A stretch of 64,000 nt of DNA from Streptomyces sclerotialus (lineage in GTDB: Bacteria > Actinomycetota > Actinomycetes > Streptomycetales > Streptomycetaceae), in the NCBI GenBank assembly GCA_000719105.1, contig JODX01000011.1, positions 107,718-171,717 on the forward strand, written 5' to 3'. Shown here in pieces: positions 35,107 through 44,674 of the stretch (position 1 is the first letter of the stretch; every line of letters begins with the position of its first letter). A program made the translations under genes and the position numbers. Under the pieces are notes generated by a model, which saw only the letters and a list, made by a program, of their open reading frames with translations, ran no database searches and had not been told where the DNA came from.

Positions 35107-37377
35107 ATGCCCACGCCCCAGCCAGGCAGACGCGCCGTTCTCGCCGGGACCGCTGCCGCCGCCGCGCTCACCGCCGTTCCCGCGCTCGGCACCCCGGCCC
35201 TCGCCGCCGGTGCCGCTCGCGAGGGCCGGGCCGGGGAAGCTGCCGGCGGCGGGGCCGAGGGAACGGCGTACCGCTGGCGCAATGTCGTCATCGGCGGCAC
35301 CGGCTTCATCACCGGCGTGCTGTTCCACCCGTCCGTGCGGGGGCTCGCCTACGCCCGTACCGACATCGGCGGCGCCTACCGCTGGGACGACCGCGCCGCC
35401 CGCTGGACCCCGCTGACCGACCACATCGGCTGGGACGACTGGAACCTCCTCGGCGTGGAGGCCATGGCGGTCGACCCCGCCCACCCGGACCGGCTGTACC
35501 TCGCCCTCGGCACCTACACCCAGTCGTACGCGAGCAACGGCGCCGTCCTGCGCTCCGACGACCGTGGCACCACCTGGACCCGTGCCGACCTGGACGTGAA
35601 GCTCGGCGCCAACGAGGACGGCCGGGGAGCGGGCGAGCGGCTGCTCGTCGACCCGCGCGACAGCGACACCCTGTGGCTGGGCACCCGCCACGACGGGCTG
35701 CTGAAGTCCACCGACCGGGGTGCCACCTGGGCACCCGCCGACGGCTTCCCGCCGGAGCCGAGCGCGTCCGGGCAGGGCGTCACCCTCCTCGTCGCGGCCG
35801 GCCGCACCGTCTACGCCGGCTGGGGTGACGGCGGCGCGGGCGGTGACGGCTCGGCGGGCGTCGCCAACCTGTACCGCACCACCGACGGCACCACCTGGGA
35901 GGCCGTGCCCGGACAGCCCTCCGGCAAGGCCGCCAAGGTCCCGATCCGCGCTGCGTACGACCGGCACACCGGCGAGCTGTACGTGACGTACGCCGACGCG
36001 CCCGGTCCCAACGGGCAGTCCGACGGCAGCGTGCACAAGCTCCGCACCAGCAGTGGCAAGTGGACCGAAGTGACCCCGGTGAAGCCGGGCGGGACCACCA
36101 CCGACGGCTCCGCCGACACCTTCGGCTACGGCGGGGTCGCCGTCGACGCCCGCCGGCCGGGCACCGTCGTCGTCTCCACCAACAACCGCTGGGCCGCGAT
36201 CGACACCGTGTTCCGTTCCACGGACGGCGGTCGCACGTGGACGTCCCTCAAGGACTCCGCTGTGTTCGACGTGTCCGAGACTCCTTTCCTCAAGTGGGGC
36301 GGGGACGAGCCCAAGTTCGGCTGGTGGATCCAGGCGCTCGCCCTCGACCCGTACGACTCGAAGCACCTCGTGTACGGCACCGGCGCCACCCTCTACGGCA
36401 CCCGGGACCTCAAGCGCTGGGCTCCGCAGATCCGGGGCCTGGAGGAGACGTCCGTGCGCCAGCTGATCTCGCCCCCGGCCGGGAAGGCGCACCTGATCAG
36501 CGGACTTGGGGACATCGGCGTGATGTACCACGAGAGGCTCACGGCGTCCCCGTCGCGCGGCATGGCGACGAACCCCGTGTTCGGGACGGCGACGGGACTC
36601 GGGCAGGCCGCGGCCAGGCCGTCGTACGTCGTCCGCAGTGGCTGGGGCGACCACGGCAACGGCGCGTATTCGAACGACGGTGGGCGGACCTGGGCGCCCT
36701 TCGCGGCCCAGCCCTCCCTCGCCAAGGACGCACCGGGACCGATCGCCACCAACGCCGACGGCAGCGTGCTGCTGTGGTCCTTCGTGCACTGGGACGGCAC
36801 GAAGTACGCGGCACACCGCTCGACGGACAACGGCGCCACCTGGTCCGAGGTCACCTCCTTCCCGAAGGGCGCCACGCCGGTCGCCGACCCGGCCGACCCG
36901 ACGCTCTTCTACGCGTACGACACCGACACAGGAACGCTATATGCCAGCACTGACAGTGGCCGTTCCTTCACCGCCCGTGCGGGCGGACTGCCCTCCGGTG
37001 ACAACCAGTTCCGGGTGGTCGCGGCGCCGGGGCGCTCCGGCGACCTGTGGCTGAGCACCAAGTGGAACGGGCTCTACCGGTCCACCGACGGCGGCGCGAC
37101 CTTCGCCAAGGTGGAGAGCTGCTGGGCCTCGTACACCGTCGGGTTCGGCAAGGCGGCCCGCGGTGCCGACTACCCGGCGATCTACCAGGTGGGGTCCACC
37201 GAGAGCATCACCGCCGTCTACCGCTCCGACGACGAGGCCAGGACCTGGACGCGGATCAACGACGACGCCCACCAGTGGGGCTGGACCGGCGAGTTCATCG
37301 TCGGCGACCCGCGCGTGTACGGCCGGGTGTACCTCGCCACCAACGGGCGCGGCATCCAGTACGGGGAGCCCGTCTGA
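35107..37377 (+). CDS. Secreted GH74 xyloglucanase
   Basis: 756 residues. Signal peptide with a twin-arginine start (GRRAVLAG) and an ALAAGA end near 36. The two seven-bladed propellers of GH74 follow: GGTGFITGVLFHPS, YARTDIGGAYRW (Asp86, expected catalytic base), WNLLGVEAMAVDP, SDDRGTTWT-type repeats and GWWIQALALDPYDSKHLVYGTGATLYGTRDL, whose acidic residue is the probable acid. GH74 enzymes cut xyloglucan backbones, endo or from chain ends. No binding module is attached. It shares an operon with an oligosaccharide importer and with galactosidase and fucosidase genes that fit xyloglucan side chains. Its stop overlaps the GH42 start by one base. Confidence 0.93.
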   Translation: MPTPQPGRRAVLAGTAAAAALTAVPALGTPALAAGAAREGRAGEAAGGGAEGTAYRWRNVVIGGTGFITGVLFHPSVRGLAYARTDIGGAYRWDDRAARWTPLTDHIGWDDWNLLGVEAMAVDPAHPDRLYLALGTYTQSYASNGAVLRSDDRGTTWTRADLDVKLGANEDGRGAGERLLVDPRDSDTLWLGTRHDGLLKSTDRGATWAPADGFPPEPSASGQGVTLLVAAGRTVYAGWGDGGAGGDGSAGVANLYRTTDGTTWEAVPGQPSGKAAKVPIRAAYDRHTGELYVTYADAPGPNGQSDGSVHKLRTSSGKWTEVTPVKPGGTTTDGSADTFGYGGVAVDARRPGTVVVSTNNRWAAIDTVFRSTDGGRTWTSLKDSAVFDVSETPFLKWGGDEPKFGWWIQALALDPYDSKHLVYGTGATLYGTRDLKRWAPQIRGLEETSVRQLISPPAGKAHLISGLGDIGVMYHERLTASPSRGMATNPVFGTATGLGQAAARPSYVVRSGWGDHGNGAYSNDGGRTWAPFAAQPSLAKDAPGPIATNADGSVLLWSFVHWDGTKYAAHRSTDNGATWSEVTSFPKGATPVADPADPTLFYAYDTDTGTLYASTDSGRSFTARAGGLPSGDNQFRVVAAPGRSGDLWLSTKWNGLYRSTDGGATFAKVESCWASYTVGFGKAARGADYPAIYQVGSTESITAVYRSDDEARTWTRINDDAHQWGWTGEFIVGDPRVYGRVYLATNGRGIQYGEPV

Positions 37378-39398
37378 TGCCCGAGCTGCCGGATTCCGCA
37401 CGGCCGGGCCTCGACGACGTCACCCGCGGCCGCCTCCTCTTCGGCGGCGACTACAACCCCGAGCAGTGGCCCGAGGAGACCTGGCACGACGACGTCCGCC
37501 TGATGAAGGACGCGGGCGTCAACTCCGTCACCGTCGGCGTCTTCTCCTGGGCCCGGCTGGAACCGCGTCCCGGCGAGTACGACTTCGGCTGGCTGGACCG
37601 GCTGCTGGACCTGTTGCACGGGCACGGCATCGGCGTCGTCCTCGCCACCCCCACCGCCTCACCCCCGCCCTGGCTGGGCCGGCTGCACCCGGACACCCTG
37701 CCCGTCGACGAGGACGGCCGCACCGAGTGGTGGGGCGGCCGCCAGCACTTCTCGCACTCCAGCGCCACCTACCGTCACCACGCCGCCGCCGTCACCGAGG
37801 CCCTGGCCGCCCGCTACGGCGGCCACCCGGCCCTCACTCTCTGGCACATCAACAACGAGTACTGCACCTACGACTACGGCGACGAGGCCGCCGCCCGCTT
37901 CCGCGGCTGGCTGCAGGACCGTTACGGCACGCTCGAAGCCCTCAACACCGCCTGGGGCACGGCCTTCTGGAGCCAGGGCTACAGCGCTTGGGAGGAGATA
38001 CTTCCGCCCCGCCGCGCCCACTACCTGAAGAACCCCACCCAGGTTCTGGACTTCCGCCGCTTCACCTCCGACATGCTCCTGGAGTGTTACACCGCCGAAC
38101 GCGACATCGTCCGCCGGCACACCCCGCACATCCCGGTCACCACCAACTTCATGCCGCTCTGGTTCGGGCAGGACGCATGGCGCTGGGCGGAGGAGGAGGA
38201 CGTCGTCTCCGTCGACCTCTATCCCGACCCGCGTGATCCGTTCGGTGCCCAGGAAGGCGCCCTCGTCCAGGACATGACCCGGTCCCAGGCGCGCGGCGGC
38301 CCGTGGATGGTCATGGAGCAGGCGACGGGCGCGGTCGGCTGGCGGGACGTGGACCAGCCGAAACCGCGCGGCCTCAACCGCCTGTGGTCGCTGCAGGCCG
38401 TGGCCCGCGGCGCGGACGCCGTCTGCTACTTCCAGTGGCGGCAGTCCCGGCAGGGCGCGGAGAAGTTCCACTCCGCGATGGTCGGCCACGCGGGCGAGCA
38501 CGGCCGCGCCTTCCAGGAGGTCAAGCAGCTCGGCGCCGACCTGGCCGCGCTCGCGCCCCGGGTGTCCGGCACCGGGATCGAGGCCGACGTCGCCGTACTG
38601 CACGACTGGCACTCCTGGTGGGCCGGCACCCAGGAGGCCCGCCCCTTCGACCGGGCCGACCTGCCCGTCGTCCTGCGCGCCTGGCACCGCGCCCTGTGGG
38701 AAGCACACCTCACCACCGACTTCGCCCACCCCGAGCACGACCTCTCCCGCTACCGGCTGGTGGTCGTCCCGCAGCTCTACCTGCTCACGGACACCGCCGT
38801 CGACAACCTCCTGGCCTACGTCCGCGGCGGCGGCACCCTGGTCTGCGGCTTCCTGACCGGCATCGCCGACGAGGACGACCGGGTGCGGCCCGGCGGTATG
38901 GACGCCCGGCTGCGCGAGTTGTTCGGCATCCGCACCCTGCACGAGTGGTGGCCGCTGCCGGACGGGGAGACCGTCCGGTGCGACGGCTTCCGCGGCACCC
39001 TGTGGTCGGAGGAGCTGGAGGCCGACGGGACGGCCGACGAGACCGTCCCGTACACAGGCGGGGAGCTGGACGGGCTGCCCGCAGTGCTGGGCAAGGGGCG
39101 CGCCTGGTACCTCTCGACGCTCCCCGAGTCCGACGCGCTGCGTGGCCTGCTGGCCGGGATCGCGGACGGAGCGGGCGTACGGCCCGTGCTCGACGGGCTG
39201 CCCGACCGGGTGGAGGCGGTCCGCCGGGGCGACGCGCTGTTCCTGCTCAACCATGGACCGGACGAGGTCACGGTGGACGTGCCCGGCACGCACCGTGATC
39301 TGCTGACGGGCGCCATGGTCGGCGGGTCGGTCGCGCTCGGCCGGTACGGCGTCGCGGTGCTGACCCCAGGAGTGTCAGGAGCCTCAGGAGCGTCATGA
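37377..39398 (+). CDS. GH42 beta-galactosidase
   Basis: 673 residues, no signal peptide, cytoplasmic. Catalytic barrel: FGGDYNPEQWPEETWHDDVRLM at the start, acid/base Glu161 in LWHINNEY, nucleophile Glu314 in MVMEQATGAVGW. A trimerisation domain (about 395-600) and a small beta domain with LLNHGPDEVTVD follow, as in the whole family. It probably removes terminal beta-galactose from imported side chains, which in xyloglucan cap xylose. The ATG overlaps the GH74 stop (TGATG) and its own stop overlaps the GH95 start (ATGA), so the three are translationally linked. Confidence 0.95.
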   Translation: MPELPDSARPGLDDVTRGRLLFGGDYNPEQWPEETWHDDVRLMKDAGVNSVTVGVFSWARLEPRPGEYDFGWLDRLLDLLHGHGIGVVLATPTASPPPWLGRLHPDTLPVDEDGRTEWWGGRQHFSHSSATYRHHAAAVTEALAARYGGHPALTLWHINNEYCTYDYGDEAAARFRGWLQDRYGTLEALNTAWGTAFWSQGYSAWEEILPPRRAHYLKNPTQVLDFRRFTSDMLLECYTAERDIVRRHTPHIPVTTNFMPLWFGQDAWRWAEEEDVVSVDLYPDPRDPFGAQEGALVQDMTRSQARGGPWMVMEQATGAVGWRDVDQPKPRGLNRLWSLQAVARGADAVCYFQWRQSRQGAEKFHSAMVGHAGEHGRAFQEVKQLGADLAALAPRVSGTGIEADVAVLHDWHSWWAGTQEARPFDRADLPVVLRAWHRALWEAHLTTDFAHPEHDLSRYRLVVVPQLYLLTDTAVDNLLAYVRGGGTLVCGFLTGIADEDDRVRPGGMDARLRELFGIRTLHEWWPLPDGETVRCDGFRGTLWSEELEADGTADETVPYTGGELDGLPAVLGKGRAWYLSTLPESDALRGLLAGIADGAGVRPVLDGLPDRVEAVRRGDALFLLNHGPDEVTVDVPGTHRDLLTGAMVGGSVALGRYGVAVLTPGVSGASGAS

Positions 39399-41644
39399 GC
39401 AGTACCTCACCGCACGGCACCTGGGAGCCATGCCCCGCGGAACGCTGGGAGGACGCCTTCCTGAGCGGCAACGGCCGCCATGGCGTCATGGTGTTCGGCG
39501 ATCCGAACGACGACCGGGTCATCGTCAACCACCACACCCTCGTACGCCCCAACGGCGGCGAGACCGCCCGGCCGCCGCAGCTCGCGGACCGGCTGCCCGA
39601 CCTCCAGGACCGGTTGCTCGCCGGGGAGCGGGCCGCCGCCGAGGACTTCACGGACGGGCGCGGGCTGCAGTGGGTGCAGCCGTTCCACCCCGCCTTCCAG
39701 ATCCGGCTGCGCCGGCCGTCGTCCTCGTCCGTCGGTTCCGTCGGCTCTGTCGTTGACCCGCGCCAGTACCGCCGTGCCGTCGACTTCACCACGGGTGTCG
39801 CGGAGGCGGTCTGCGAGGACTGGAGCAGCAGGGTCTTCGTGTCCCGGGCCGACGACGTGATCGTCCAGCGTGTCACGGCGCCGGAACTGCAGATCGCCCT
39901 GGACCACCAGTTGCCGGGCGCGCCTGCGAAACTCGCCGTCGGCCACGGTGCCGTCCTCACCGCCGAGGGCGCGTTGCTCAGCCTGCGCGCCCGCTACCCG
40001 GGCAGCGACCGGGCGTACACCGGGGTGACCCTCGTCGCCGTCGAGGGCGGCCGCACCACGCTCACCCCGCCGGGCGTACGGATCGAGGGCGCCACGTCCG
40101 TACTGCTGCTGACCCGCGTCGTACGGCACACCGGTGAGCTGGACGTGACGGCGAACGGCCGGGAGCTGCGTGAGCTGCTGCCGGATGCCGGCGAGCCGCT
40201 GGACGGGCCGGATCCGTACACCCACCTCCTCACCCGCCACACCCCCCTCCACCGCGCCGCCTACACCCGCGTCACCCTCGACCTCGCCGCCGACCCCGCC
40301 GAACGCGCGCTTCCCGGCAGCGAGCTGCTCAAACGGCCGGACAGCCGCGCCCTGCTGGAACGCCTCCACGCGGCCGGCCGCTACCACCTGCTCTCTGCCT
40401 CCGGCCTGCTCCCGCCCCGGCTGACCGGCCTGTGGTCCGGCGACTGGGACACGGCCTGGTCCGGTGCCTTCACCACCAACGCCAACCTCAACCTCCAGAC
40501 CGCGTCGGCGGCAGCGGCGGCCCTCCCCGAGGTCACCGAGGCGCACGCGCGGCTCATCCACCACCAGCTGCCCGACTGGCGCGAGAACGCCCGCGCTATC
40601 TTCGGGGCCCGCGGCATCGTCGCCCCCTCCCACACCGACGGCGAGAACGGGCACACGTACCACTTCAGCCGCGAGTACCCCCTCCATCTGTGGACCGCGG
40701 GCGCCGACTGGCTGCTCAAGCCGCTCGTCGACCACGACGAGACGCGCGGCGAACGCGATCCGCGGACCGGGGCCGTCCTCGCCGAAGTCGCCACGTTCTA
40801 CGAGGACTTCCTCACCCGGACAGACTCCGACGGCCGGCTCGCAGTCGTCCCCTCCTACTCCCCGGAGAACCGCCCCGCCAACGCGAGCTGGGGCGCGATC
40901 AACGCGGCGATGGACCTCTCCGCCGCCCGCCACGCGCTCCGCACCGCCGCCGAGTACCACCCGGGCACCGCCGACGCCGACCGCTGGCGTGCCCTCGCCG
41001 ACCGGCTCCCGCCCCACCGGGTCAACGCCGACGGTGCCCTCGCCGAATGGGCCCGGCCCGATCTCGACGACACGTACGACCACCGGCACCTCAGCCATCT
41101 GTACGGGGTCTGGCCGCTCGACGAGATCACCCCGTACGACACCCCGGAGCTCGCCGCCGCCGCGCACCGGGCGCTGGAACTCCGCGGCGCCGAGAACGAC
41201 TCCGCGCACGGCCATCTGCACCACGCCCTCGTCGCCGCCCGGCTCGGCGACGGGACACGGGTGCGTGCCGCCCTCGCCCACGTCCTGACCGGCGACTACT
41301 TCCACGCCTCCCTGATGAGCGCGCACTATCCGCACCGCAACGTGTACAACGCGGACGCCGCCCACGCCCTGCCCGCCGTGCTCCTCGAGATGCTGGTCCA
41401 CTCCACCCCCGGCCGGCTCGTCCTGCTGCCCGCGCTGCCGGACACCTGCCCCGAGGGCCGGCTGAGCGGCGTACGCACCCGGTTCGGCGCCGAGGTGGAC
41501 CTGGAGTGGGGGCCCGAGGGCTTCCTCCGAGCGGTCATCCGCCCCACCCGCACCCACCGCATCGAACTCCGGACTCCCTCCGGCGCGCGCCCGCTCGACC
41601 TGCGCGCCGGGGAGGACTGCGTCCTCGACCTGGGGCCGCAGTAG
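39395..41644 (+). CDS. GH95-family alpha-L-fucosidase, divergent member
   Basis: 749 residues, no signal peptide. N-terminal beta domain (RWEDAFLSGNGRHGVMVFG), an alpha/alpha barrel and a C-terminal beta domain match GH95 inverting alpha-1,2-fucosidases. The active-site Asn pair is at 362 and 364 (FTTNANLNLQ), the catalytic Glu at 491 (VPSYSPENRP), with DHRHLSHLYGVWPLDEIT and NVYNADAAHALPAVLLEMLVHS later. Compared with the usual NINxQMNYW, the aromatic residues after the Asn pair are missing, so its specificity may differ (for instance alpha-L-galactoside). In xyloglucan, fucose caps galactose, so this enzyme would act before GH42. Confidence 0.85.
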   Translation: MSSTSPHGTWEPCPAERWEDAFLSGNGRHGVMVFGDPNDDRVIVNHHTLVRPNGGETARPPQLADRLPDLQDRLLAGERAAAEDFTDGRGLQWVQPFHPAFQIRLRRPSSSSVGSVGSVVDPRQYRRAVDFTTGVAEAVCEDWSSRVFVSRADDVIVQRVTAPELQIALDHQLPGAPAKLAVGHGAVLTAEGALLSLRARYPGSDRAYTGVTLVAVEGGRTTLTPPGVRIEGATSVLLLTRVVRHTGELDVTANGRELRELLPDAGEPLDGPDPYTHLLTRHTPLHRAAYTRVTLDLAADPAERALPGSELLKRPDSRALLERLHAAGRYHLLSASGLLPPRLTGLWSGDWDTAWSGAFTTNANLNLQTASAAAAALPEVTEAHARLIHHQLPDWRENARAIFGARGIVAPSHTDGENGHTYHFSREYPLHLWTAGADWLLKPLVDHDETRGERDPRTGAVLAEVATFYEDFLTRTDSDGRLAVVPSYSPENRPANASWGAINAAMDLSAARHALRTAAEYHPGTADADRWRALADRLPPHRVNADGALAEWARPDLDDTYDHRHLSHLYGVWPLDEITPYDTPELAAAAHRALELRGAENDSAHGHLHHALVAARLGDGTRVRAALAHVLTGDYFHASLMSAHYPHRNVYNADAAHALPAVLLEMLVHSTPGRLVLLPALPDTCPEGRLSGVRTRFGAEVDLEWGPEGFLRAVIRPTRTHRIELRTPSGARPLDLRAGEDCVLDLGPQ

Positions 41645-41685
41645 ACCCCACTCATCCCCCCCACCCATGGAAGGAACGCACCCCC

Positions 41686-42411
41686 ATGGCAACAAGCACC
41701 CGCACCCGCACCCTCGGCAAGGTCGCCAAGGCCCTGCTCGCCCCCGCCCTCGCCCTCGGCGCCACCGTCGGCCTCGCCTCCGCCCCCGCACAGGCCGCCG
41801 TCTGGAACACCTGCGACCAGTGGGGCAACACCACGCTGAACGGCTACACCCTCTACAACAACATCTGGGGCTCCGGCGCGGGCAGCCAGTGCACCTGGGC
41901 CAACTCCGGCACCAACTGGGGCGTCTGGGCCAACCACCCCGACACCGGCGGCATCAAGTCCTACCCCAACTCCAAGAAGGTGATCAACAAGTCGATCACC
42001 TCGCTCTCCTCGCTCACCAGCAGCTACAACGTCACGGTCCCGTCGTCCGGCGCGTACAACACGTCGTACGACATCTGGGACACCGACTACGACCACGAGA
42101 TCATGCTCTGGGTCAACTACAACGGCGCCGTCGGCCCGCTCGGCACCTCCCAGGGCACCGTCACCCTCGGCGGCCACACCTGGAACGTCTACAAGGGCGA
42201 CAACGGGGCGAACCAGGTCTACTCGTTCCTGCGGACGTCCGACTCCAGCTCCGGCACGGTGAACATCCTCCCGATCCTGAAGTGGATCAAGGACACCAAG
42301 GGCTGGATCGGCAACGAGACCATCGGCGACGTGCAGTTCGGCTACGAGATCACCTCGTCGTCCGGCGGCCTGGACTTCCGGACGAACAACCTGACGGTGT
42401 CCTCCGGCTGA
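41686..42411 (+). CDS. Secreted GH12 endoglucanase/xyloglucanase
   Basis: 241 residues. Sec signal peptide ending ASAPAQA-AVW near 38, then a compact GH12 jelly roll with nucleophile Glu138 in YDHEIMLWVNYNG and acid/base Glu221 in DVQFGYEIT. A Cys pair near 43 and 69 probably forms the family disulfide. No binding module. GH12 enzymes cleave beta-1,4-glucan or xyloglucan backbones; the operon context favours xyloglucan. Last gene of the operon; its stop is five bases from the stop of the converging GH36 gene. AAGGAA precedes the ATG. Confidence 0.95.
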   Translation: MATSTRTRTLGKVAKALLAPALALGATVGLASAPAQAAVWNTCDQWGNTTLNGYTLYNNIWGSGAGSQCTWANSGTNWGVWANHPDTGGIKSYPNSKKVINKSITSLSSLTSSYNVTVPSSGAYNTSYDIWDTDYDHEIMLWVNYNGAVGPLGTSQGTVTLGGHTWNVYKGDNGANQVYSFLRTSDSSSGTVNILPILKWIKDTKGWIGNETIGDVQFGYEITSSSGGLDFRTNNLTVSSG

Positions 42412-42415
42412 GGGC

Positions 42416-44605
42416 TCAGCGGTGGTCCAGCCTGACGAGCAGCACTGCGGGTGTGCGCGGCAGCGTCACCCGCAGTGCGTTCCCGTCCCCGTCCCAGGCC
42501 GCGGCCGTCCCGGCGGCCCGGGACGACGGGTGCAGGATCTCCGCACGGATCTGCTCGCCGGCCAAGTGCGGCACGGGCAGCCGGAGTGTTTCCGTCCCGC
42601 CGCCCCGGCGCCACACCGACACGTACGAGGGGCCGTCCGGCACCCGCATCCCCAGCGCCAGCCACTCGTCCGTCCACCCCGGCAGTCCGAGCGGCCAGAA
42701 CGGCAGCGCCCGCGCGAGGTCGCCGCGGATCGCCTTGTACGTACGGACCGCGTCCCGCACCAGCCCGAGCTGGTGCTCCGACATCCGGTCCAGGTGGCCC
42801 GAGAGATGGACGCGGCCGAGCAGTGCCCCGCCGAGGGTGAACGTGTTCAGGCCGTCGTCGTAGCCGGGCTGCGGGTAGGCCCAGACGGCGCCCTGTTCGG
42901 GCGGGAGCGCGGCCGGCGCGGCGGCGGCGACGGGCGGGAGGCGCAGGGGGTCCTGCTGGTCGCTGGTGGACTGGAGCTGGGCGACGGCCAGGGTGGCGCC
43001 GTCCATGCGCATACCGCCCGAGGCGCAGTTCTCGATCACCAGCCCGGGGTGGCGGTCCAGTACGTCGGAGAGCCAGGTCAGGTAGGCCTCGGCGTGGCCG
43101 AGCAGTCCGGCGCCCGGTGCGAGGTCGCCCGGGGCGCACGTGCCCGGGGCGACGACGATGTTGTAGTCGAGTTTGAGGTAGCCCACGCCCCAGTCGCCGA
43201 CGATCCGGTCCACCGTCCTGTCGAGGTGGGCGCGGGCGGCCGGATGCCGCAGGTCGAGCTGGTGGCGGCCCTGTTCGGTGAGGCGTACGCCGTCCCGCTG
43301 GAAGAAGGCGTCCGGGGGGAGTGCCGACGCGACGGGGCTGCGCACGCCGACCACCTCCGGTTCCAGCCACAGTCCGGGCACCATGCCGCGCCCCCGGATC
43401 CGGTCCAGGACCGCCCGGATGCCGCCGTCGCCATCCCCGTTCCCGTCTCCGCCGGGGAAGCGGCGCGGTGCGGGCAGCCACTCGCCGACGCTGTCCCACC
43501 AGCCCTCGCTGTCGTCGTCGTACCAGCCGCTGTCGATGCAGAAGTACTCCGCTCCGGCCTCGGCGGCCGCGTCGATCAGCGGCAGCAGCTTCTCGGCCGT
43601 CGGGTCGCCCATCAGCGTGTTCATGTAATCGTTGAAGACGACGGGGAGGGTGGTGTGGTCGGGGTGCGGGCGGCGTGTCGCGCGGCGGTACGACGTCAGG
43701 GCGCCCATCGCGTCGTCGAGCCCGCAGTCGCCGCGACCGAGGGCCAGCGCCGCCGGCACCGTGCCGGACTCCTCGCCCGGCGCGAGCCGCACCCGCCACT
43801 GGTGCTCCGCGTCCGTGGGACCGTTCAGCGCCAGGTACGTGCCGTGCGCGCGTTCGCCCAGATCCCAGCGCCAGCCGGCCGGTGACTCGATCTGCCAGAG
43901 CCAGGCCCGCCGCTCCCCGCCCCGTTCCGTCAGCGCGCCCATCGCGAGGTGGCCGTCCGTGGGCCAGCTGCCGCGCCCGGTGAGGACGAGGGCGGCCCGG
44001 CTGTCGTGCTGGTGGGCGTCGGCGTTGATGTCGGCGACGGTGCCGCGCAGCGGCTCGGTGTACCAGCGGCACTCCGCGAGCCAGTCGTTGCGGGCGCGGT
44101 GCACGTCGAGGGCGTCGGGGGAGGGGAGGCCGCCGAGCAGCAGGCTGGTGACCGACTGGACGACCAGGGGCGCGGTGCCCTCGTTGCGGAGCCGTACGCG
44201 GGAGCGGAGCACCGGCAGCCCGGCCGGGGACGTCAGCTCGACGGACGCGGCGAGTCCGGTCTCCGGATCGTGGAGTTCGACGGTCAGCCACTCCCAGGCG
44301 CCGCGCCGTCCGCTGCGGTGACCTCGGTACGCCAGCCGCGCGCCGAAGGCCGTCCCGGTGAAGCGGGGACCGGACCAGCCGCTGCCGTGGCCGAGGACGT
44401 CCAGCTGGAGCAGGGGGAGGGCGATCTCCGGGGCCACCGTGTCGCCGGACCGGCTGTGGCTGTCCGGCCGGCCCAGCCGGAGCAGGCGCGGAGTCCGGTC
44501 CGCCGCCGTCGAGAACTCCAGGTGGAGCGCCGAGTGACCCCAAGTGAGGCGCGCAGGACGGGTGTTGTCGCCGGGCGTCGCATCGTCCACCAGTGAACCG
44601 GTCAA
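42416..44605 (-). CDS. GH36 alpha-galactosidase
   Basis: 729 residues, no signal peptide. N-terminal beta-supersandwich (1-310), a barrel with YFCIDSGWYDDD, nucleophile Asp480 in GYLKLDYN and acid/base Asp535 in ENCASGGMRMD, then a C-terminal beta domain. It probably cleaves terminal alpha-galactose inside the cell. The start is a TTG at 44605 with GGGGG seven bases upstream; longer frames run into the operators of the divergent LacI gene. A Gly/Asp-rich insert (GDGNGDGDGG) at about 386-395 is unusual. It is divergent from a LacI gene that is followed by a second importer, so it belongs to that module rather than to the GH74 operon. Confidence 0.92.
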   Translation of the reverse strand: MTGSLVDDATPGDNTRPARLTWGHSALHLEFSTAADRTPRLLRLGRPDSHSRSGDTVAPEIALPLLQLDVLGHGSGWSGPRFTGTAFGARLAYRGHRSGRRGAWEWLTVELHDPETGLAASVELTSPAGLPVLRSRVRLRNEGTAPLVVQSVTSLLLGGLPSPDALDVHRARNDWLAECRWYTEPLRGTVADINADAHQHDSRAALVLTGRGSWPTDGHLAMGALTERGGERRAWLWQIESPAGWRWDLGERAHGTYLALNGPTDAEHQWRVRLAPGEESGTVPAALALGRGDCGLDDAMGALTSYRRATRRPHPDHTTLPVVFNDYMNTLMGDPTAEKLLPLIDAAAEAGAEYFCIDSGWYDDDSEGWWDSVGEWLPAPRRFPGGDGNGDGDGGIRAVLDRIRGRGMVPGLWLEPEVVGVRSPVASALPPDAFFQRDGVRLTEQGRHQLDLRHPAARAHLDRTVDRIVGDWGVGYLKLDYNIVVAPGTCAPGDLAPGAGLLGHAEAYLTWLSDVLDRHPGLVIENCASGGMRMDGATLAVAQLQSTSDQQDPLRLPPVAAAAPAALPPEQGAVWAYPQPGYDDGLNTFTLGGALLGRVHLSGHLDRMSEHQLGLVRDAVRTYKAIRGDLARALPFWPLGLPGWTDEWLALGMRVPDGPSYVSVWRRGGGTETLRLPVPHLAGEQIRAEILHPSSRAAGTAAAWDGDGNALRVTLPRTPAVLLVRLDHR

Positions 44606-44639
44606 GGCATTGCCCCCGTGGATCCATCGTTCCGGTCTC

Positions 44640-44668
44640 TTGACGGCCCCTGTGTGACCGGTCACAAT
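44640..44668 (+). promoter_or_regulatory. Promoter of the second LacI gene, leaderless
   Basis: TTGACG (44640-44645) and CACAAT (44663-44668), 17-base spacer; the predicted start coincides with the ATG at 44675. On the minus strand TTGTGT and CAGGAT, 18 bases apart across the same operators, may drive the GH36 gene. Confidence 0.55.
44653..44666. promoter_or_regulatory. Operator 1 of the GH36/LacI divergent promoter
   Basis: TGTGACCGGTCACA, perfect 14-bp palindrome with central CG. It covers the spacer and part of the -10 box of the LacI promoter. Confidence 0.85.
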
Positions 44669-44674
44669 CCTGAC

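Noticed and set aside
34886..35416. Plus-strand frame over the hairpin and polypyrimidine tract
   Set aside because: It is Pro/Ser low-complexity translation of the C/T tract and overlaps the GH74 start.
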